Shown one piece after another: positions 9,198 through 17,711 of a stretch of DNA of 64,000 nucleotides. Position 1 is the stretch's first letter. Each line of letters starts with the position of its first letter. A model generated the notes under the pieces. It had not been told where the DNA came from. It ran no database searches and was given only the letters and a program-made list of their open reading frames with translations. Source of the stretch: 2-12-FULL-35-23 sp965196985 (lineage in GTDB: Bacteria; Pseudomonadota; Gammaproteobacteria; UBA12402); the NCBI GenBank assembly GCA_965196985.1, contig CBDALO010000064.1, positions 55,721 through 119,720 on the forward strand, given 5' to 3'. Made by a program: the position numbers and the translations under genes.

Positions 9198-10259
9198 CTA
9201 TTCAACCATCTGTAACTGCAAAGGCCCTTCGTTACCTTGCTGCGCTGATTCAAAACCAACGCCTAAGCCCAGCAAGCGTACTGGACGCTGTTGACGTGCC
9301 AGACCTTTTTTAAGTAGCTCACGATAAGTAGTTTCAGACAGCCGCTCAGAAACCTTCTCTACGGTGGTTTGTTGAAAGTTATTATATTTAATCTTAACGA
9401 ATTGTTTGTGCAAACGCTTTGTCTCAATATTATTTAATCGATTTTTCAACTCAAGAAACAATGAGTCTAACTCAGCTAAACAACTCGAGCTATCAGGAAG
9501 ATCCGTTGGGTAAGTTGTCTCTACACTTAGTGACTTGCGTTCCCGTGAACATTCTACCGCTCGATCATCCACACCACGACAGAGGTAAAAAAGCCGTTCG
9601 CCAAAACGGCCAAATTGAGATTGTAACTCTGGTAAAGTGAGCTTTTGTAAATCTGCACAAGTAAAAAGATTTTGAGCTTTTAACTTTTGTGCTGTTACCT
9701 TACCAACGCCAAAAATCTTTTCAACAGGCAGGGTCAGCATAAATTGATCGACCTGATGCGGCTTAATAGCAAACTGACCATTAGGCTTTCGCCAATCACT
9801 GGCAACCTTTGCCAGGAATTTATTAGGACCTATCCCTGCTGAAGCAGTAATCTTTTCTTGCTGAAAAATACGATGTCTAATTAGCTGTGCTATCTCTGTC
9901 GCTACACCATTACATTGCTGACATTCAGTCACATCTAAATAGGCTTCATCGAGCGACAGCGGTTCGATTAAATCCGTAAAAGCAGCAAATACTTTATGAA
10001 GCCTCTCTGACACAAAGCGATACTTAGCCATATTAGGACGTATTACCACAAGGTCAGGACAAAGTTGCTTAGCCTTTGCCGTTGGCATGGCTGAACGTAC
10101 ACCAAACTGACGTGCCAAATAATTGCTAGTACATAAAACACCACGTTTATCGGCTGAACCACCGACTGCCATGGGGACTTCTGCTAAGCTTGGGTTATCT
10201 CGCATTTCAATGGCGGCATAGAAACAATCCATGTCGATATGTATGATTTTCTTTTGCAT
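9198..10259 (-). CDS. dinB: DNA polymerase IV (Y-family)
   Basis: An error-prone translesion polymerase of 353 residues. It opens KIIHIDMDCFYAAIEMRDNP with the first catalytic aspartate, has the steric-gate region FYAA, and carries the second metal-binding pair in LSLDEAYLDVTE around residue 105. A helix-hairpin-helix thumb (LPVEKIFGVGKVTAQKL) and a little-finger domain follow. It lacks an obvious C-terminal beta-clamp peptide beyond LQLQMVE, though QLQM could serve. It is downstream of lexA on the same strand across a repeat, consistent with an SOS gene, but no E. coli-type SOS box is visible upstream. Confidence 0.93.
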   Translation of the reverse strand: MQKKIIHIDMDCFYAAIEMRDNPSLAEVPMAVGGSADKRGVLCTSNYLARQFGVRSAMPTAKAKQLCPDLVVIRPNMAKYRFVSERLHKVFAAFTDLIEPLSLDEAYLDVTECQQCNGVATEIAQLIRHRIFQQEKITASAGIGPNKFLAKVASDWRKPNGQFAIKPHQVDQFMLTLPVEKIFGVGKVTAQKLKAQNLFTCADLQKLTLPELQSQFGRFGERLFYLCRGVDDRAVECSRERKSLSVETTYPTDLPDSSSCLAELDSLFLELKNRLNNIETKRLHKQFVKIKYNNFQQTTVEKVSERLSETTYRELLKKGLARQQRPVRLLGLGVGFESAQQGNEGPLQLQMVE

Positions 10260-10313
10260 TACAGCACCCCCACAGCTTTATTCGATTTAGCACTCTAACT
10301 ACAACCAGTTTTC

Positions 10314-10506
10314 TTTAAATCCCCCGCTCGCTTCGCGAGCCGCCCCCTTTGAAAAAGGGGGCTGTTTTTTTCTAAGCTTCACAACAAGCAGCAAACTTTC
10401 TTAGTACGCCCCCTTCCCTTCTACTTAGCTTTTCTAGTACATCCCCTCCTTAGAAGAAGGAGGGATCCTGCTGCGCAGGACAGGCAAGTGGATTTAAAAA
10501 TCCACT
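10314..10506. repeat. Dispersed repeat family 3, copy 2
   Basis: Non-coding block between lexA and dinB resembling 8171-8370. It contains a perfect small hairpin (GCTCGC-TTC-GCGAGC), then GCCCCCTTT-GAA-AAGGGGGC with a T-run at 10342-10373 that looks like a plus-strand terminator, and an end reading GGATTTAAAAATCC that mirrors its TTTAAATCC beginning. Both copies lie immediately 3' of a minus-strand gene. Confidence 0.65.
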
Positions 10507-10525
10507 CACTTCCTTATAAAAAAAC

Positions 10526-11119
10526 TCAAACCACTAAACGTAACAGCCCGACCATAATGCCTTGTATTTTGACTCGCTCAGCAGAGTAATTCATAGGTTG
10601 CATCGTGCAATTAGCAGGCTTTAAAGTAACCGTGCCGTTATAAGCGTAATAGAATTGCTTTAAGGTAACCGTTTCGTTATCTACCAATGCTACGACAATA
10701 TCACCGTTATTGGCCGTTTCAGCATATTCACAAATGACCAGATCGCCCTCAAAAATGCCCTCTTCAATCATTGAGTCACCTTTGACTCGTAAGGCATAAC
10801 GCTCAGAACCTGTTAACGTATAAGCAATGTCGATAGTTTCCGGAGCAGTGGCAGCTTCAATGGGGCGCCCCGCAGCAATGTAGCCCATAACAGGAATTGC
10901 AGTATTTGAGCCTTGCTCAATAAGGCGAATATTACGGCGTTTGCCAGGAATAATAGATAGCAAACCTTCTTCGGCCAAGCTTTGTACATAACGATGCACA
11001 ACACCACGTGACTTAATGCCTATCCCTTCAGCTATTTCAGCCATAGTCGGTGCATAGCGATGTTCACGCATAAATTCTTGAATAAAATTATAGGTTTGCG
11101 TTAGCTTCCTAGTTAACAT
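10526..11119 (-). CDS. lexA: LexA repressor
   Basis: A transcriptional repressor of the DNA-damage response, 197 residues. The N-terminal winged helix (residues 1-65) has YAPTMAEIAEGIGIKSRGVVHRYVQSL. The C-terminal S24 self-cleavage domain has the Ala-Gly cleavage site in GYIAAGRP, the catalytic serine in GDSMIEEG and the lysine in ETVTLKQF, so all working parts are present. The recognition helix (SRGVVHRYV) differs from the E. coli one (SPNAAEEHL), so the operator is expected to differ. AAGGAG precedes the ATG by eight bases. Published work reports no LexA in Legionella pneumophila, so its presence is informative. Confidence 0.93.
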   Translation of the reverse strand: MLTRKLTQTYNFIQEFMREHRYAPTMAEIAEGIGIKSRGVVHRYVQSLAEEGLLSIIPGKRRNIRLIEQGSNTAIPVMGYIAAGRPIEAATAPETIDIAYTLTGSERYALRVKGDSMIEEGIFEGDLVICEYAETANNGDIVVALVDNETVTLKQFYYAYNGTVTLKPANCTMQPMNYSAERVKIQGIMVGLLRLVV

Positions 11120-11135
11120 GCTTTGCTCTCCTTAT

Positions 11136-11158
11136 GTTCTGCATCCATTTTAGAGAAC
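11136..11158. promoter_or_regulatory. Candidate LexA operator (inverted repeat upstream of lexA)
   Basis: Seventeen bases upstream of the lexA ATG lie inverted arms GTTCT and AGAAC separated by 13 bases. Autoregulated lexA genes normally carry an operator here. The arms differ from the E. coli CTGT-N8-ACAG box, in line with the changed recognition helix. The arms are only five bases each, so a chance match is possible. Confidence 0.3.
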
Positions 11159-11172
11159 AAAGAGAGGACGAG

Positions 11173-12738
11173 TCAAGTAATATCTTCTGAAGGACAACCA
11201 TGCAAATAACGAGCTAAGAAAGCATCAAAAGGTTCTTGAGGCTCGGCTTCAATAGCCGCAAATTCTTCCAATGAGCGCCTCGCCTCTTGCTCAAGCTCTG
11301 TTTGCATTGCTGGCTGCTCTTTTTGCAGTTGTTTGGTGTAATGCCTACTTTTTTCTAAAAAGAATTCTTGAAATGATAATTGTGAATCTTTCATCTCAGC
11401 TAATAACTGCGCTGAGGGTGTTAGATCAATATCATCAAGCTTACGATATTGTGCCTCAACAACCTCTGCATATTGCGCTGTTGTTACAGAATGATCCAAT
11501 ACTTCTGCCACCTGATATAAATCCGCAAAGACCTGCTTAGCCGCTTCTTTAAAAGGTACAGACTTATTACCAATGCTCAGCATTAAATTAGGACGGCGAC
11601 CACAGCAAGCCACTGCTTTTAAATTAGCTTTGTACTCAGCATATCGCTTGCTTGTAAAAGGCTCGCCCGATTTTAATAAGCAGTAAGTTAAGAAAACATC
11701 CATAAAAGCCATTTGCTGCGGACAAACACCTATCGTTTGCAAAGGATTTAAATCCAGCATGCGCATTTCTACATAGGCTACACCACGTTTTAACAAGGCA
11801 TCCATTGGCTGCTCACAAGGGTAGGCTATTTGCTTAGGACGAACCGGGCTATAAAACTCATTGGCAATTTGTAATAACGAATCATTTAACTGCACAAGAC
11901 TTTTGGATGACTGATTAATTTCACTAAATTCAGTGAAAGGCCTTCTTGTTGCTCGTGTTAATGACTCAGCATAACTTTCAACGTTACGGTAACAAACCTT
12001 TAATAATTCTTGCCCTTTATTTTGATAACCTAAGTCACTTAATCGTAGTGAAGTTGCATAGGGCGCTATAACATCACCATTAGCCATCACCTCAACGTAA
12101 TCAACCGGCATAATTAAAGAGGAGTTTGCACAAGCAGGACTAGCACCAAACAAATAGGGAATCAACCAAGCATAACGCAAGCAGTTTCTAACTAATTGCA
12201 TGTAGCTTTCATTAGCATAGTTTTGCAAAGAAAGCTCAGTCCCTTGATATTGATTAAGTAGTGCTAGCAGCTCACCGGGAAAAGAAAAATTATAATGAAT
12301 ACCTGCAATGACCTGCATAGCACGACCATAACGATGACAAAGCCCACGTCGATAAAGTGTTTTTAAACGACCAATATTACTCTCACCATAGCGAGCTAAA
12401 GGTACGCTCATTTGATCACCAAGCTCAACTGGCATGCTAGAGCACCAAATCAATTCTTTACCAATATGCTGTGCTACGTACTTTGAGACTTGGGTTAGTT
12501 GATCATAAATAGTTTTTAGCTTGGTTTGCGGTGGCGTTACTACCTCAACCAATGCTTCAGAAAAATCAGTTGTTATCCACGCATTGGTCAAAGCTGCGCC
12601 TAAAGCTTGCGGATGTGACTGTTGTGAAATCTCACCAGAAGATGTAACACGCAAGTTTTCTTTTTCAACGCCTCGCTTAACCGAGTCAAATAAACGTTCA
12701 CTACTAAGAGAATGGAGAAATTTTAATAGCGGCTGCAA
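11173..12738 (-). CDS. gshA: Glutamate-cysteine ligase, proteobacterial type
   Basis: It catalyses the first step of glutathione synthesis, joining glutamate and cysteine with ATP. The 521-residue length and motifs fit the E. coli-type GshA: RGVEKENLRV near residue 22 (ATP/metal-binding glutamates), TDFSEALVEVVTPP, AGIHYNFSFP and YVEMRMLDLNP. It lies 53 bases upstream of lexA on the same strand, and read-through into lexA is possible. There is no gshB in the window. Confidence 0.93.
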   Translation of the reverse strand: MQPLLKFLHSLSSERLFDSVKRGVEKENLRVTSSGEISQQSHPQALGAALTNAWITTDFSEALVEVVTPPQTKLKTIYDQLTQVSKYVAQHIGKELIWCSSMPVELGDQMSVPLARYGESNIGRLKTLYRRGLCHRYGRAMQVIAGIHYNFSFPGELLALLNQYQGTELSLQNYANESYMQLVRNCLRYAWLIPYLFGASPACANSSLIMPVDYVEVMANGDVIAPYATSLRLSDLGYQNKGQELLKVCYRNVESYAESLTRATRRPFTEFSEINQSSKSLVQLNDSLLQIANEFYSPVRPKQIAYPCEQPMDALLKRGVAYVEMRMLDLNPLQTIGVCPQQMAFMDVFLTYCLLKSGEPFTSKRYAEYKANLKAVACCGRRPNLMLSIGNKSVPFKEAAKQVFADLYQVAEVLDHSVTTAQYAEVVEAQYRKLDDIDLTPSAQLLAEMKDSQLSFQEFFLEKSRHYTKQLQKEQPAMQTELEQEARRSLEEFAAIEAEPQEPFDAFLARYLHGCPSEDIT

Positions 12739-12883
12739 ATTCTTTGCCTCATTCTGTTAAATTTGAAAACACCAACCTGGCGAGCTCAGCATTTTTATGC
12801 TGGAGCGGTTGCAAAATGACATTCCTACAGTATTATTAACAGCACTCTAATGACGTAAACTAAATACTGAAACTAAGCGAATA

Positions 12884-13813
12884 ATGAATAAAGCTGCACT
12901 AGAAGTCAATCACCTGTCAAAAACTTATCGCAATGGATTTAATGCGCTTAATGACATTTCATTAACCATTGAACCTGGTGATTTTTACTCACTATTAGGC
13001 CCTAATGGCGCTGGCAAATCAACACTTATTGGCGTTGTTACCACACTGGTTAGCGCCTCAGCAGGACAAGTAGAAATCTATGGCCATAATATCAAAACAG
13101 AGACCTTTCAGGCCAAGCGTCTACTTGGTTATGTCCCACAAGAAATCAACCTCCCCTCATTCGAAACCTGCTGGCAAATTCTTATTTATCAAGCAGGTTA
13201 CTATGGGTTACGTGGCAAAGAAGCTAAAAGGCGTGCGGAATATTATTTAAAACGGTTATTTTTATGGGAAAAACGCCATACTCAAACCATCATGTTATCA
13301 GGCGGAATGAAACGACGATTAATGATTGCCCGCGCTTTAATGCACGCCCCTAAACTACTAATTCTCGATGAACCAAGCGCTGGGGTAGACGTTGAAATTC
13401 GTCGTTCTATTTGGAAGTTTCTATCAACCCTCAATGAGCAAGGCACGACAATTCTATTAACCACTCATCACCTAGATGAAGCAGAAAGCCTGTGCAATAA
13501 AGTCACTTTAATCAATGAAGGCACGATTCAATATCAAGGCAATATGCTAGATTTTATTGATCAGCTAGAGCATGAGACCATTACTCTCAGCATTGCTGAC
13601 ACGCTAACCGAACTACCAACAACCGAGCAATGGCAACTTACTCTCACTAGTCCACGCAGCATAGAGGTTACTTTACCCAAACAACAGGCCATCGATGAGC
13701 TTATCACTTTTCTAAATGACCATAATATTAAAGTACTACGTGCTCACAGCAAATTTAATCACCTAGAAGAACTCTTTATCAAACTAACACAGAAAAGCAA
13801 CAGTAATGAATAG
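12884..13813 (+). CDS. ABC-2 exporter ATP-binding subunit
   Basis: A 309-residue ATPase with Walker A GPNGAGKST at residues 45-53, a Q-loop (YVPQE), the ABC signature LSGGMKRRL, Walker B LLILDEPSAGVD and the H-loop TTHH. The C-terminal extension after residue 230 is typical of drug/polysaccharide ABC-2 exporters such as YadG and NodI. Its last codons overlap the start of the permease gene by eight bases, so the two proteins are translationally coupled and form one transporter. Substrate is unknown. Confidence 0.92.
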   Translation: MNKAALEVNHLSKTYRNGFNALNDISLTIEPGDFYSLLGPNGAGKSTLIGVVTTLVSASAGQVEIYGHNIKTETFQAKRLLGYVPQEINLPSFETCWQILIYQAGYYGLRGKEAKRRAEYYLKRLFLWEKRHTQTIMLSGGMKRRLMIARALMHAPKLLILDEPSAGVDVEIRRSIWKFLSTLNEQGTTILLTTHHLDEAESLCNKVTLINEGTIQYQGNMLDFIDQLEHETITLSIADTLTELPTTEQWQLTLTSPRSIEVTLPKQQAIDELITFLNDHNIKVLRAHSKFNHLEELFIKLTQKSNSNE

Positions 13814-14573
13814 CAATCTAGTCGCTCTCCAAACAATCACTTTAAAAGAATGTAAACGCGTCTTACGAATCTGGATGCAGACAATTCTACCACCAGGCAT
13901 AACCATCACCTTGTACTTTTTGATTTTCGGCAGCTTTCTTGGCAAGCATATTGGCACGCTCAATGGCGTCAGTTATATCGACTTTATTACGCCTGGCTTC
14001 ATAATGATGGCAGCGATGACAAATACTTATAGCAACATCTCTTCATCGTTTTTTGTTCGCAAACTCGATCGTTCTATTGAGGACATGTTAGTTGCACCAG
14101 TGCATCACTCAACCATCTTATGGGGCTATATACTAGGCGGAGTATTTCGAGGACTATTAATTATTATTTTTGTTACCCTTATCGCAGCCTGTTTTAACAC
14201 CATCAGCATTAAACACCCTTTTATTTTGCTATTTACTCTATTTTTTTCTTTATTTCCACTTGCTATTGCGGGCTTTATCAATGGCATGCTAGCAAAAAAG
14301 TTTGATGACGTTTCTTTGGTACCAACCTTTATCATTACCCCACTCACCTATCTCGGAGGAGTATTTTACCCCATCAACCAGCTTAGCCCTTTTTGGCATC
14401 ATATTTCTTTATTCAACCCAATCGTTTACATGGTTAACTTATTTCGCTACAGCATGTTAGGCTCTAGCGATATACATGTTGGCGTTTGCATCACCGTACT
14501 ACTAGTTTTAACCATTACCCTACACTTTTTGGCTTATGGACTGCTTAAAGCTGGGGTTGGGGTTAAGAAATAA
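13806..14573 (+). CDS. ABC-2 exporter membrane subunit
   Basis: A 255-residue protein with six hydrophobic segments and the ABC-2 pattern: an N-terminal cytoplasmic helix, DFITPGFIMMAA, and the C-terminal LTYLGGVFYPINQLSPFW-HH-SLFNPIVYMVNLFRY motif typical of YadH/NodJ-like permeases. The ATG lies within the last codons of the ATPase gene. Together they form a two-gene exporter, probably of a hydrophobic compound or glycan precursor. Confidence 0.92.
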   Translation: MNSNLVALQTITLKECKRVLRIWMQTILPPGITITLYFLIFGSFLGKHIGTLNGVSYIDFITPGFIMMAAMTNTYSNISSSFFVRKLDRSIEDMLVAPVHHSTILWGYILGGVFRGLLIIIFVTLIAACFNTISIKHPFILLFTLFFSLFPLAIAGFINGMLAKKFDDVSLVPTFIITPLTYLGGVFYPINQLSPFWHHISLFNPIVYMVNLFRYSMLGSSDIHVGVCITVLLVLTITLHFLAYGLLKAGVGVKK

Positions 14574-14605
14574 CCCTCAATCCTCACCTAAAGCAAGCTG
14601 AAATA

Positions 14606-15238
14606 TCACCTGATACTTCTACTTATTACTTCTGGCTCAACGCTCTTCGGAAGAACTTGTTCACTCCATGACAACCCTCTATTTCGCTTGCTGGAAGGAG
14701 AAAACAAGGATGAGCTACTAGTTACAGCCTGCTGACTATGTAAAAACTCCGGGATATGCCTGCTAGACAACTGTAAGGTAGCAGCAGTAGATGAAAAAGC
14801 AATGTCACTTGACGGCTCATTCAAAGGCTCAGCGGTAGGCAATGAACTCTCTACTGGAGCATTCAATTGGTTAACAAAGTCATTGAGCTGATCAATACGG
14901 TTAGGCTCTACTTGTTGCTGAGCATCTGAGTAAGCAAAATAGCTCATACCCTTGGACAAAGTTGCATGCTCAAATAACGTATATTTAACTAACAAAGCCT
15001 CCATTGTCGAAATAAGTCTTAAAAAAGCCCGGCTTTTTTGTTCTGACAAGCCTGAAATACCTAAGCGCCGCAAGCTTTCTAGTAGGTCACCAACCTGTTT
15101 AGCTGTAACTGCCACTTCGGCACTTATCTCTAAAATCTTTTGAACCAAATCCTGCAAGTCAGGCTTAAAATCAAGACTATTCACCCTACTATCTATATAT
15201 GAAGCTAAATTAGCTCTACATTTAGAAAGCTGGTTCAT
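14606..15238 (-). CDS. Hypothetical protein, probably 5'-truncated; effector-like
   Basis: I do not recognise a family. From the ATG at 15238 the protein is 210 residues: a helical N-terminal half (to about residue 110) and a low-complexity Ser/Pro-rich C-terminal third (SSSSLFSPSSKRNRG). The same frame stays open upstream to a stop at about 15344, encoding plausible protein (EEDVKALEDH, FDAFVLGGRDALVN) but with no ATG, GTG or TTG in that stretch. This suggests that the true 5' end was lost, perhaps when the neighbouring IS91-type element arrived. The composition is reminiscent of secreted effectors of Legionellales; that is inference only. Confidence 0.55.
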   Translation of the reverse strand: MNQLSKCRANLASYIDSRVNSLDFKPDLQDLVQKILEISAEVAVTAKQVGDLLESLRRLGISGLSEQKSRAFLRLISTMEALLVKYTLFEHATLSKGMSYFAYSDAQQQVEPNRIDQLNDFVNQLNAPVESSLPTAEPLNEPSSDIAFSSTAATLQLSSRHIPEFLHSQQAVTSSSSLFSPSSKRNRGLSWSEQVLPKSVEPEVISRSIR

Positions 15239-15617
15239 AGACGCTACTAAGCTATTTACAAGAGCATCACGACCACCTAGAACAAAAGCATCAAAATAAC
15301 AACAATGATCTTCAAGAGCTTTTACATCTTCTTCAAATTGTTACGTCTATCTTTATTTAGGGGAATTGAGCTAGTTTTATCTCATAATAAACAAGGTTTT
15401 TAGTAACCTATCAAGTCAGGCCGGCTTCGCCGGCAACTTTCTAAGCCTCTAAGAGTTTAGTCTTTACAAAGCCACGAGTATTATTAAGTCTCAAACTAGT
15501 CAAACCTGCCCATGGAATAATAACGAATAAAAATAACACACCTGCTATAGAAATTGCTTCAGGTAGCTGAGCAATAACTCACCTACTATACGCGCTTCTC
15601 ATTTTACTCTATGAATA
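15239..15617. other. Gap between truncated gene and IS91-type transposase
   Basis: No complete gene. The proximal 100 bases continue the open frame of the hypothetical protein at 14606-15238. A strong small hairpin (GCCGGC-TTC-GCCGGC) lies at about 15419-15436. The remainder probably includes the left end of the IS91-type element, but such elements lack terminal inverted repeats and I cannot place the boundary. Confidence 0.4.
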
Positions 15618-16811
15618 ATGAAACGCTTTAGTATCAAACAAATCTTGGTAACCAATCAGAACTGGTGGAACTTTCACACCAAGTACAAAGATAAAATCAG
15701 AGAAGCTATTGTCATTGGCATTGTTAAGCTGCTTAGCTGCAAACATCCTATGCGTGGCCATAAAGAGTATCATTGCAGTAATCCAAACTGTTCACACGTC
15801 AAATACATCCGCCATACCTGCAAAGCTAAAAGCTGTTCATCGTGTGGTAAAAAAGCCACAGAAGTATGGATACAACAACAGATGGCAATCTTACCCAACA
15901 CTACATGGCAACACATCACATTCACCATGCCCTCTACTCTTTGGGACTGCTTTTGGACAAACAGAGAGCTTCTTAATTTACTCCCACCATTAGCAGCAAA
16001 GGTGTTACTCAAGCTTGCTAAAAACAAGAGGGTTAAACCCGGTGTATTTATCGCGCTTCACACCTTTGGCAGAGATCTAAAGCGCAATGTGCATCTTCAT
16101 GCGTCAATCACTCTGGGTGGTATCAACAAAGAGTTAACACAATGGAAAAGCCTCTACTTCCATCAACCTACACTAATGTCCATGTGGCGTTATGAGGTCA
16201 TTAACCTTTTTAGAAACCACCACCAGGACAAAGGGCTTATTCTGCCAAATCAGTTAGCCTCTACACTGAACCACACTTTCAACTTTAATCAACTGCTTGA
16301 TCAGCTTTACCAAAAACGATGGGTAGTACATTGCGCAAAGCCCTCAAAGAATCACAAACAAAACGTTAAATACTTAGGTCGATACACCAAACGTCCTCCT
16401 ATTGCTGAGTCAAAAATTAAAAACTTTGATGGGAGCAGCCTCAGTTTTAATTATCTTGATCACGTCTCTAAAACCTACAAGCAATTTAAATTAACCGCGG
16501 AAGAGTTTATTGCTCGATTTATTCAACACATTCCTGATGTTGGCTTTCGTATGGTGCGTTATTATGGGTTTCTTGCTAACCGGGTGCGAGGTGAGATGCT
16601 ACCCAAAGTCAGACTCCTATTAGGTGAAACTGATCCAAACACACCCCAGGTCAATTACCGCACCTTAATGCAAAATAATTTTAACATTGACCCCTATGAA
16701 TGTGTTCTATGCGGTAGCCAAATGTTTTTAGCTAACTGCTGGTATAGACAACCTAACCGTTACAAATTGCTATCAAAGCATCGTGAACTCGCCTTACTGA
16801 AAAAAATCTAA
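15618..16811 (+). CDS. IS91-family transposase (HUH rolling-circle type)
   Basis: A 397-residue transposase. The N-terminus has a zinc-binding cluster (CKHPMRGHKEYHC, then C-SHVKYIRHTCKAKSCSSC). The HUH metal-binding motif is seen as NVHLHAS at about residue 157, and the catalytic tyrosine region is KYLGRYTKRPP near residue 253. The C-terminal HIPDVGFRMVRYYGFLANRVR motif is typical of IS91. Such enzymes nick one strand and transpose by rolling circle, sometimes carrying adjacent DNA. The gene appears full length and intact. It stands between a truncated gene and a three-gene transposon. Confidence 0.9.
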   Translation: MKRFSIKQILVTNQNWWNFHTKYKDKIREAIVIGIVKLLSCKHPMRGHKEYHCSNPNCSHVKYIRHTCKAKSCSSCGKKATEVWIQQQMAILPNTTWQHITFTMPSTLWDCFWTNRELLNLLPPLAAKVLLKLAKNKRVKPGVFIALHTFGRDLKRNVHLHASITLGGINKELTQWKSLYFHQPTLMSMWRYEVINLFRNHHQDKGLILPNQLASTLNHTFNFNQLLDQLYQKRWVVHCAKPSKNHKQNVKYLGRYTKRPPIAESKIKNFDGSSLSFNYLDHVSKTYKQFKLTAEEFIARFIQHIPDVGFRMVRYYGFLANRVRGEMLPKVRLLLGETDPNTPQVNYRTLMQNNFNIDPYECVLCGSQMFLANCWYRQPNRYKLLSKHRELALLKKI

Positions 16812-17020
16812 TAACTTCCTAAGGGGGTAGTCCGTCCAAAACAACAAATAACAGCTAGTTTTGGCTATTGTTTGTCATAACTAACCCTGCCCCACCACTA
16901 AATCGATTTTATAAAAAATACCTGTGCTAAAATTACTCATTTTAATTGGTGGTATTTTTACCAATTGACACATTGAAATTCCTTAATATCAAGGTAAAAT
17001 AACTTGATATAAAAACTATA

Positions 17021-17577
17021 GTGAAATTAGTCATGCGCAGAATCATAAAAGCGATTAAAAGCCTGAGTGATTACCTGATCCTGCTGAAAAAAAATCCAGA
17101 GCTACTAAGGCCAGAGCAGTGCAGCCATTGCGGTGCAGGTGGACTATGGTCACATGGATCATATGATCGAAAACCAGATAGGAACCCAGGTAAAGGACGC
17201 TCTTTAAATCCCACCCCTGTTTTGAGATTTTATTGTCATCAATGTAAACGTACTTGTTCAACCCTACCTGAGATACTTTCTCCAAAGCGTTGGTATTGCT
17301 GGTCAGTTCAGCAGGCAGTGTTAATGAGCGTGCTCCTGGGAAAAGTATTAGCTCATCAGGTCAGGAGCAAGGTGTTAGTCGACACACCGTTGCTAGGTGG
17401 TTTCACTGGTTGGTTGACCACTTCGTTGATTACTCCTTCCATATCAAAGCACATCCGTTGTGGTTACAGCTTGGGCGACATAGTGATCCACAAGCGTTTT
17501 GGTTGGCCTGCCTTGGTGAGCATGATTTATCGAGCATCATGCTTTTTCTTAACAACACAGGAGTGAGCATCCCATAA
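17021..17577 (+). CDS. Zinc-ribbon/HTH transposon protein (DUF6431-like), needs -1 frameshift
   Basis: The zero frame encodes a zinc ribbon (CSHCGAGG ... CHQCKRTC, about residues 28-78) then WSVQQAVLMSVLLGK, after which it loses similarity to anything protein-like. The -1 frame continues naturally with SISSSGQEQGVSRHTVARW, a helix-turn-helix, and ends at 17577. The frames join exactly at 17338-17344, GGGAAAA, in the phase G-GGA-AAA, a canonical slippery heptamer. The product would be about 185 residues. A simple indel mutation is the alternative. The protein precedes the DDE gene and is probably an accessory DNA-binding factor; the DUF6431 label is from memory. Confidence 0.6.
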
Positions 17578-17711
17578 TTAATTAACGTGAAAAAAAGTTG
17601 AGATGGATATTTTCTGTAAACCTCACGACCCCACACAGTTTGAGCGTAGCATTCTCAACTCAAGTTGTGATTAACTCATTGCAAGTAGTTAAATCACACA
17701 GGAATTGCAAA

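Noticed and set aside
15709..16027. Frames on both strands inside the IS91-type gene
   Set aside because: Shadows of the transposase reading frame.
17290..17577. Separate 95-codon gene
   Set aside because: Better explained as the -1 frame continuation of the zinc-ribbon protein at 17021.
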